Positions 59,597-64,000 of a DNA stretch of 64,000 bases are shown here, piece by piece. Made by a program: the position numbers and the translations under genes. The DNA comes from Luxibacter massiliensis. Lineage in GTDB: Bacteria; Bacillota; Clostridia; Lachnospirales; Lachnospiraceae. The DNA lies in contig NZ_UWOE01000001.1 in assembly GCF_900604355.1 (NCBI RefSeq), positions 3,348,001 to 3,412,000 of the forward strand, given 5' to 3'. The notes below the pieces were generated by a model, which saw only the letters and a program-made list of their open reading frames with translations, was not told where the DNA came from and did not search any database. Within the stretch, counting starts at the first letter, position 1. The number at the start of each line of letters is the position of its first letter.

Positions 59597-60736
59597 ATGA
59601 AGCAAAACAATATGTTAGCAATGATTTTAGCTGGCGGCCGCGGATCACGCCTTCATGAACTGACCAACAAGGTGGCAAAGCCGGCTGTTTCATATGGTGG
59701 AAAATACCGCATTGTAGATTTCCCCCTCAGTAACTGTGCCAACAGCGGCATTGATGTGGTCGGAGTACTGACACAGTATGAATCCATACTGTTAAACAGT
59801 TATGTCGCGGCAGGACGCCGCTGGGGCCTGGATGCCCAAAATAGCGGTGTATATGTCCTTCCGCCGCGTGAAAAAGCAGATTCTAATCTGGATGTTTACC
59901 GCGGGACGGCAGATGCTATATCCCAGAATATTGATTTCATTGATACATTTTCCCCAGAGTACGTACTGATACTTTCAGGAGACCATATTTACAAGATGAA
60001 TTATGCAAAGATGCTTGCATACCATAAAGAATGTAAAGCTGACGCCACTATTGCAGTCCTTGAAGTTCCTTTTAAAGAGGCCAGCCGTTTTGGTATTATG
60101 AATACGGATGATACAGGGCGCATCATTGAATTTGAAGAAAAACCCCCTCAGCCCAAAAGCAACCTGGCTTCTATGGGAATTTATATTTTTGACTGGAAGC
60201 TCCTGCGCAAGATGCTGCTGGCAGACATGAAGGATCCTGATTCCAACCATGATTTTGGCAAGGATATTATCCCCACCCTTCTCAATGACGACAAGCGGCT
60301 GTATGCTTACAGATACAAAGGCTACTGGAAGGATGTGGGGACAATAGACTCCCTGTGGGAAGCAAACATGGATCTGCTGGATAAGAACAATGAGCTTGAC
60401 TTAAATGACCCCACCTGGAAGATCTATACCGAGGATGCCAAATCTCTGCCCCATTATGTAGGGCCCAATGCCAATATTAAGCGGGCATTCATAACACAGG
60501 GCTGTGCAATTGACGGTGAAATCAGGAATTCCGTCCTTTTCACTGGCGCAGACGTGGATACCGGCGCCAAGGTTATTGACAGTGTCCTAATGCCCGGAGT
60601 CGTAGTAGAAGCAGGCGCAGTTGTCACACGGGCGCTGGTGGCCGACGGGGTCAGGATTGGAAAAGACGCAGTAGTGGGCAGCGCTGACAGCGAGCATATA
60701 GAACTTGTTGCGAAACGTGTAAAGGGGGCTGAATAA
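59597..60736 (+). CDS. glgC: Glucose-1-phosphate adenylyltransferase, catalytic subunit
   Basis: 379 residues. Nucleotidyl-transfer motif AGGRGSRLHELT near 12-23, IVDFPLSNCANSGI, SGDHIYKMNY with the metal Asp, and FEEKP. A left-handed beta-helix with hexapeptide repeats ends the chain. Makes ADP-glucose for glycogen. Followed by glgD after one base. Confidence 0.96.
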   Translation: MKQNNMLAMILAGGRGSRLHELTNKVAKPAVSYGGKYRIVDFPLSNCANSGIDVVGVLTQYESILLNSYVAAGRRWGLDAQNSGVYVLPPREKADSNLDVYRGTADAISQNIDFIDTFSPEYVLILSGDHIYKMNYAKMLAYHKECKADATIAVLEVPFKEASRFGIMNTDDTGRIIEFEEKPPQPKSNLASMGIYIFDWKLLRKMLLADMKDPDSNHDFGKDIIPTLLNDDKRLYAYRYKGYWKDVGTIDSLWEANMDLLDKNNELDLNDPTWKIYTEDAKSLPHYVGPNANIKRAFITQGCAIDGEIRNSVLFTGADVDTGAKVIDSVLMPGVVVEAGAVVTRALVADGVRIGKDAVVGSADSEHIELVAKRVKGAE

Positions 60737-60737
60737 T

Positions 60738-61853
60738 ATGAACAACGCTTTTGGAATTGTAAACTCTTCCGGCAACCACATTTGGGTGGAAGGACTTCAG
60801 ACATACAGAACCATCGGGGCATTTTCTTTTCTAGGAAGGTACCGCGTCATCGATTTCCCAATCTCCAATATGAGCAACAGCGGTATTGACCAGATACAAG
60901 TCTATCTCCGCAAAAAACCCCGCTCTCTTGTGGAACATCTGGGAACCGGGCGCCATTATAATATTAACTCAAAACGTGGCAAGCTGCAGATTCTCTTTTC
61001 AGAAAGCAGCTCAGAAAATGATATTTATAATACAGATATTGCCTCATTTATGGAAAATATTGAGAGTATCGAGCGGATGCATTACCCTTATGTAGTAATC
61101 GCCCCCAATTACATGGTATATACAGAAAATTTCGATACACTGCTCACCAGCCATATTGAATCTGGAGCAGATATTACACTCTTATATCAGTCTACCGATA
61201 ATGCCAAAGAAGAATTTGTAAATTGTGACATCGTAAACCTGAACCGCCAGAAGGGTGTTCTTTCTATTGAGAAGAACCGGGGCACGGCAAAAAGCAGAAA
61301 TATTTTCCTGGATACGTATATTATGAAAAAGGAGCTGTTTATTGAACTCATACATAAAGCAAGGAAACTCTCCTCCATGTATACATTGGCCCAGATCGTG
61401 AATAACCAGTGCAGTGAGCTTGACATCCGCGGAATTTCACACCGGGGGTTCCTGGCTTCTATTACGGATTTCAAAAGTTATTATGATGCTAACATTTCAC
61501 TCATAGATTACAAAACTGCCATGGGCCTGTTTGATAAGGAGTGGCCTATTTATACACGAACCAATGATTCCTGCCCTACCCAGTATTTTGAAGCCGCCGA
61601 TGTAAGGACCTCTGTAGTATCCAACGGCTGCCTGATTGAGGGGACTGTAGATAATTCTGTCATCGGGCGGGGATGTGTCATTAAGAAAGGGGCAGTAGTT
61701 AAAAACAGCGTGCTTCTCCCTGGCTCCGTTGTTGGAGAAAATGTTATTGTAGAGAATCAGGTCGTGGATAAGGGAGCGCGCCTGATCCATGTGAAGGAAG
61801 TCATCGCACCTGGAGACAATCCGGGATATATCAGGAGATATGATACGCTTTAA
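60738..61853 (+). CDS. glgD: GlgD, regulatory-type ADP-glucose pyrophosphorylase subunit
   Basis: 371 residues related to GlgC but with the nucleotide loop lost (NSSGNHIWVEGLQTYRTIG in place of GGRGSRL). Retains RVIDFPISNMSNSGI, the VVIAPNYMVY segment and the C-terminal beta-helix. In Firmicutes GlgD pairs with GlgC and raises its activity. Starts one base after glgC. Confidence 0.94.
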   Translation: MNNAFGIVNSSGNHIWVEGLQTYRTIGAFSFLGRYRVIDFPISNMSNSGIDQIQVYLRKKPRSLVEHLGTGRHYNINSKRGKLQILFSESSSENDIYNTDIASFMENIESIERMHYPYVVIAPNYMVYTENFDTLLTSHIESGADITLLYQSTDNAKEEFVNCDIVNLNRQKGVLSIEKNRGTAKSRNIFLDTYIMKKELFIELIHKARKLSSMYTLAQIVNNQCSELDIRGISHRGFLASITDFKSYYDANISLIDYKTAMGLFDKEWPIYTRTNDSCPTQYFEAADVRTSVVSNGCLIEGTVDNSVIGRGCVIKKGAVVKNSVLLPGSVVGENVIVENQVVDKGARLIHVKEVIAPGDNPGYIRRYDTL

Positions 61854-61874
61854 TGGATACCTTAACGCAAACCG

Positions 61875-61914
61875 AAGGAAAACCGGCGCGGCTTCTGCCA
61901 CGCCGGTTTTCCTT
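61875..61914 (+). terminator. Terminator of glgCD
   Basis: AAGGAAAACCGGCG/CGCCGGTTTTCCTT, a perfect 14 bp stem with a 12-base loop, followed by ATCCTATCCCCTTTT. Begins 21 bases past the glgD stop. Confidence 0.8.
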
Positions 61915-61936
61915 ATCCTATCCCCTTTTCCCACTA

Positions 61937-62143
61937 TTAAAATATTTTTATTTCTTTGCTTGATTTTATAATATATGCCTGAACTTCCTTAATTGCAATT
62001 TCAGCCGCATCCTTATTTGGAAAATGAAATTTTCCTGTAGAAATACAGCAAAAAGCGATATAATATGCTCCCTCCCAGCCAGACACTATAATCCCCATTG
62101 GCGCCTCCAAACTGGCCTGGTTAAAAATATGATTACTGGACAT
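61937..62143 (-). CDS. Possible small protein, unknown
   Basis: 68 residues (MSSNHIFNQASLEAPMGII start, GWEGAYYIAFCCISTGKFHF, and an acidic/basic helix AAEIAIKEVQAYIIKSSKEI). Looks protein-like but has no ribosome site and no recognised family. It lies on the opposite strand between glgD and pdxY. Could be real or chance. Confidence 0.3.
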   Translation of the reverse strand: MSSNHIFNQASLEAPMGIIVSGWEGAYYIAFCCISTGKFHFPNKDAAEIAIKEVQAYIIKSSKEIKIF

Positions 62144-62214
62144 TCAGAGTCAGCCACATATATGCTATGATGACAGGCAGATATAAAAAGAAGCAAGGGA
62201 AATGGGGATATAGT

Positions 62215-63081
62215 ATGACGAAAAAGATTGCTGTCATTAATGACTTATCAGGATTTGGCCGCTGTTCCCTAACTGCCGCGATATCTGTAATTTCGGCTAT
62301 GGGGGTACAGCCTTGCGCCCTGCCTACGGCTATATTAAGCGCCCAGACAGGATATGCCAGTTATTACTGCGATGACTATACAGACAAAATGAAGTTAATC
62401 CAGCGGGAATGGGAAAAAATGGGGGTTTCTTTTGACGGGATTTATACTGGGTTTGTAGCCAGCGAAGAACAGATAGAGAATATTTTTAGTTTTCTGCATT
62501 CCTTTTATAAAAAGAATACGTTCCTCTTGGTGGATCCGGTGCTGGGGGATAATGGCAAAGTGTATTCCATGTATACTGACAGGCTGTGCAGCCTGATGAA
62601 AGAGCTTGTTAAAAAAGCAGATGTTATAACTCCAAACCTTACAGAGCTCTGCCTGCTTACAGGCACAGATTACCGGATGATCCAGCAAATGACAAAAGAG
62701 CAGCATTTGCTGAAGATTATCACACAGATGTCCGAGAACATATTAAGCCTGGGGCCTAAGACAGTGGTGGTGACAGGGATACACTTCCTGGATGAAAAAG
62801 ATAATATCCAGAAAATGGGGAATCTGGCTGTAAGCAAAAACAGCTCTGTTTTATCTGCATTCCCCAGTATCGGGGGAAGTTATTCTGGAACCGGGGATCT
62901 GTTCGCCTCCGTAATAGCTGCAGGCATGGCCAGAGGGGAACAGACGGCAGACAGCATGAAACTGGCAGGTAAATTCATCAGCTATGCTGTGGCGGATTCA
63001 GCAGAGAAACAGATCCCCCGCAATGATGGCATAAATTATGAACAATATTTAGGGATGCTGGCCCCAGCAAGGTCAGTATAA
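62215..63081 (+). CDS. pdxY: Pyridoxal/pyridoxamine kinase
   Basis: About 288 residues from ATG 62215; an upstream frame start at 62167 is less well placed. Ribokinase-like fold: AVINDLSGFGRCSLTAAISVISAMG start, FLLVDPVLGDNGKVY, TPNLTELCLLTG, and the anion hole/catalytic GGSYSGTGDLFASVI. Salvages vitamin B6. Followed by an ECF S-component gene, which suggests it phosphorylates an imported B6 form. Confidence 0.92.
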   Translation: MTKKIAVINDLSGFGRCSLTAAISVISAMGVQPCALPTAILSAQTGYASYYCDDYTDKMKLIQREWEKMGVSFDGIYTGFVASEEQIENIFSFLHSFYKKNTFLLVDPVLGDNGKVYSMYTDRLCSLMKELVKKADVITPNLTELCLLTGTDYRMIQQMTKEQHLLKIITQMSENILSLGPKTVVVTGIHFLDEKDNIQKMGNLAVSKNSSVLSAFPSIGGSYSGTGDLFASVIAAGMARGEQTADSMKLAGKFISYAVADSAEKQIPRNDGINYEQYLGMLAPARSV

Positions 63082-63130
63082 GCAGGCTGCATAGTAAAAC
63101 GCATATCTGCAAGATAAGGAGAGTGACAAA

Positions 63131-63652
63131 ATGAAAAATAGAACATCTAGGATAACGGCTGCTGGTCTTTTTGCCGCCATGATTACCCTTATGACAGCTT
63201 TTATCTGCCATATCCCCTATGGGGCCAATGGAGGATACATTCACTTTGGGGATGCATTGATATATATGGGGGCGGTCTTTCTGCCCAGGCCTTATGCACT
63301 GGCAGCCGCTGCAATAGGGGGAGGGATGGCAGATCTTTTGACGGCGCCTATGTGGGCACCGGCAACTATTATCATAAAAATGTTAATTGTCCTTCCATTC
63401 ACAAGCAAAGAGGGCAGAATACTGGCGCCCAGGAATATTGCCGCACCCTTCATAGCGGCAATGATTTCTGCAGCAGGCTACTATTTGGCAGAGGGAATTT
63501 TATTTGGTTCTTTTATCGCCCCTCTGGCTTCCCTTATGGGGAGCGCCATACAGTCAGGGGGAAGTGCAGTTATATTTTTGTTCCTTTCAGCGGCTATGGA
63601 CAAAGGCCATATTAAGAACCGGACCCAGAAAATGCTGCACTTGTGTAAATAG
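63131..63652 (+). CDS. ECF transporter S component, probable vitamin B6 precursor
   Basis: 173 residues, five to six helices, AGLFAAMITLMTAFICHIPYGANGGYIHFGDALIYMGAVFLP near the start, typical of ECF S components. Resembles the TIGR04002-type family. It lacks local EcfA/T and would use shared ones. Directly downstream of the B6 kinase (49 bases), so a pyridoxine-type substrate is inferred, not shown. Confidence 0.85.
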   Translation: MKNRTSRITAAGLFAAMITLMTAFICHIPYGANGGYIHFGDALIYMGAVFLPRPYALAAAAIGGGMADLLTAPMWAPATIIIKMLIVLPFTSKEGRILAPRNIAAPFIAAMISAAGYYLAEGILFGSFIAPLASLMGSAIQSGGSAVIFLFLSAAMDKGHIKNRTQKMLHLCK

Positions 63653-63731
63653 CTGCCCTAAAGGCATGAACGAGGAAAATAGTCCAGAAATTAATTTTAA
63701 GACAATAATTATGTTGAGAAGGGAGATTAAA

Positions 63732-64000
63732 ATGGCAGATATATTATATACATATAAAAATCAGGTATATGCAAATATAACAAATATATGTGACTGCCGG
63801 TGCAGGTTCTGCATCCGCAGCCATGAAGACAGTGTTGGGGATGCAGAGACTCTGTGGCATAAAAAGGATCCAAATCTGGAGGAGATTAAGTCAGCCATAG
63901 ATGCATTTGACTTTAGCGGATATAAGGAACTAGTTTACTGCGGATACGGGGAACCTACCTGCGCCCTTGAAAACCTGATAAAGTCTGCCCGGTACATTAA
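63732..64000 (+). CDS. Radical SAM protein, N-terminal part
   Basis: Partial, 89 residues visible and continuing beyond the right edge. NITNICDCRCRFCIRSH supplies the CX3CX2C iron-sulphur motif (Cys at 21 or so), and GYGEPT is the glycine motif of the SAM site. The start YTYKNQVYANITN is close to the TatD-associated radical SAM family (TIGR04038-like). AGAAGGGAG precedes the ATG. Function unknown; TatD should be checked just downstream. Confidence 0.85.
   Translation, partial: MADILYTYKNQVYANITNICDCRCRFCIRSHEDSVGDAETLWHKKDPNLEEIKSAIDAFDFSGYKELVYCGYGEPTCALENLIKSARYI

Noticed and set aside
1..64000. CRISPR array or rRNA genes
   Set aside because: No regularly spaced direct repeats and no rRNA-like stretches were found on reading through.

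Overview
The window reads as chromosome of an anaerobic, gut-type Firmicute, most likely a Lachnospiraceae member (Clostridium cluster XIVa). Supporting signs are strong AGGAGG-type ribosome sites, sigma-A promoters, a split transketolase, paired GlgC/GlgD subunits, ECF vitamin transporters, and the gene order dnaX-ybaB-recR. This assignment is inference; no rRNA or other marker was available to fix the species.

Layout. 1-953: end of a DUF1538 membrane gene and a PaaI-type thioesterase. 1019-10228: a rhamnoside-use locus (YesM/YesN-like two-component system, CUT1 ABC importer, GH78 alpha-L-rhamnosidase). 10630-14316: a ykoEDC-like ECF importer operon ending in a DUF169 gene and preceded by a long structured leader. 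14705-19020: three PepSY proteins, a DrrAB-like ABC exporter and a TetR regulator. 19333-19508: tRNA-Asn and tRNA-Ala.

19749-43898 is a large carbohydrate-catabolism island. An 11-gene minus-strand operon (class II aldolase, two RpiB/LacAB-type isomerases, FGGY kinase, MFS carrier, enolase-superfamily dehydratase, two aldehyde dehydrogenases, DapA-type lyase, FSA-type aldolase, VOC protein) diverges from a two-gene plus-strand unit (medium-chain dehydrogenase, aldo/keto reductase). A second 9-gene minus operon follows (CUT2 ABC importer, epimerase, Tm-1-like protein, PEP-hydrolase-like TIM barrel, VOC, SDR, aldo/keto reductase), divergent from a FadR-type GntR regulator whose box-like sites surround both promoters. 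The island holds the parts of both a phosphorylative and a non-phosphorylative sugar-acid route; the substrate cannot be read from sequence.

44041-51451 is accessory: a small membrane protein, a DUF1796 gene split by an 11-C tract (probable phase-variable locus), a CvpA/DUF5711/LysM gene set, a REP-associated tyrosine transposase (RAYT) and an HD protein. 51550-64000 is mostly housekeeping: split transketolase, transaldolase, LacI regulator, recR-ybaB-dnaX, 6-phosphofructokinase, glgCD, and a vitamin B6 kinase/ECF/radical-SAM group.

Two dispersed repeat families run through the window. One is a set of five 42-50 bp palindromes built from a roughly 20 bp REP-like unit, one of which forms the 3' end of the RAYT gene. 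The other is a roughly 110 bp structured repeat in three copies. The strongest candidates for something undescribed are the RAYT/palindrome pair in a Firmicute, the poly-C switched DUF1796 gene, the leader of the YkoE/DUF169 operon, and the island's unassigned pathway.
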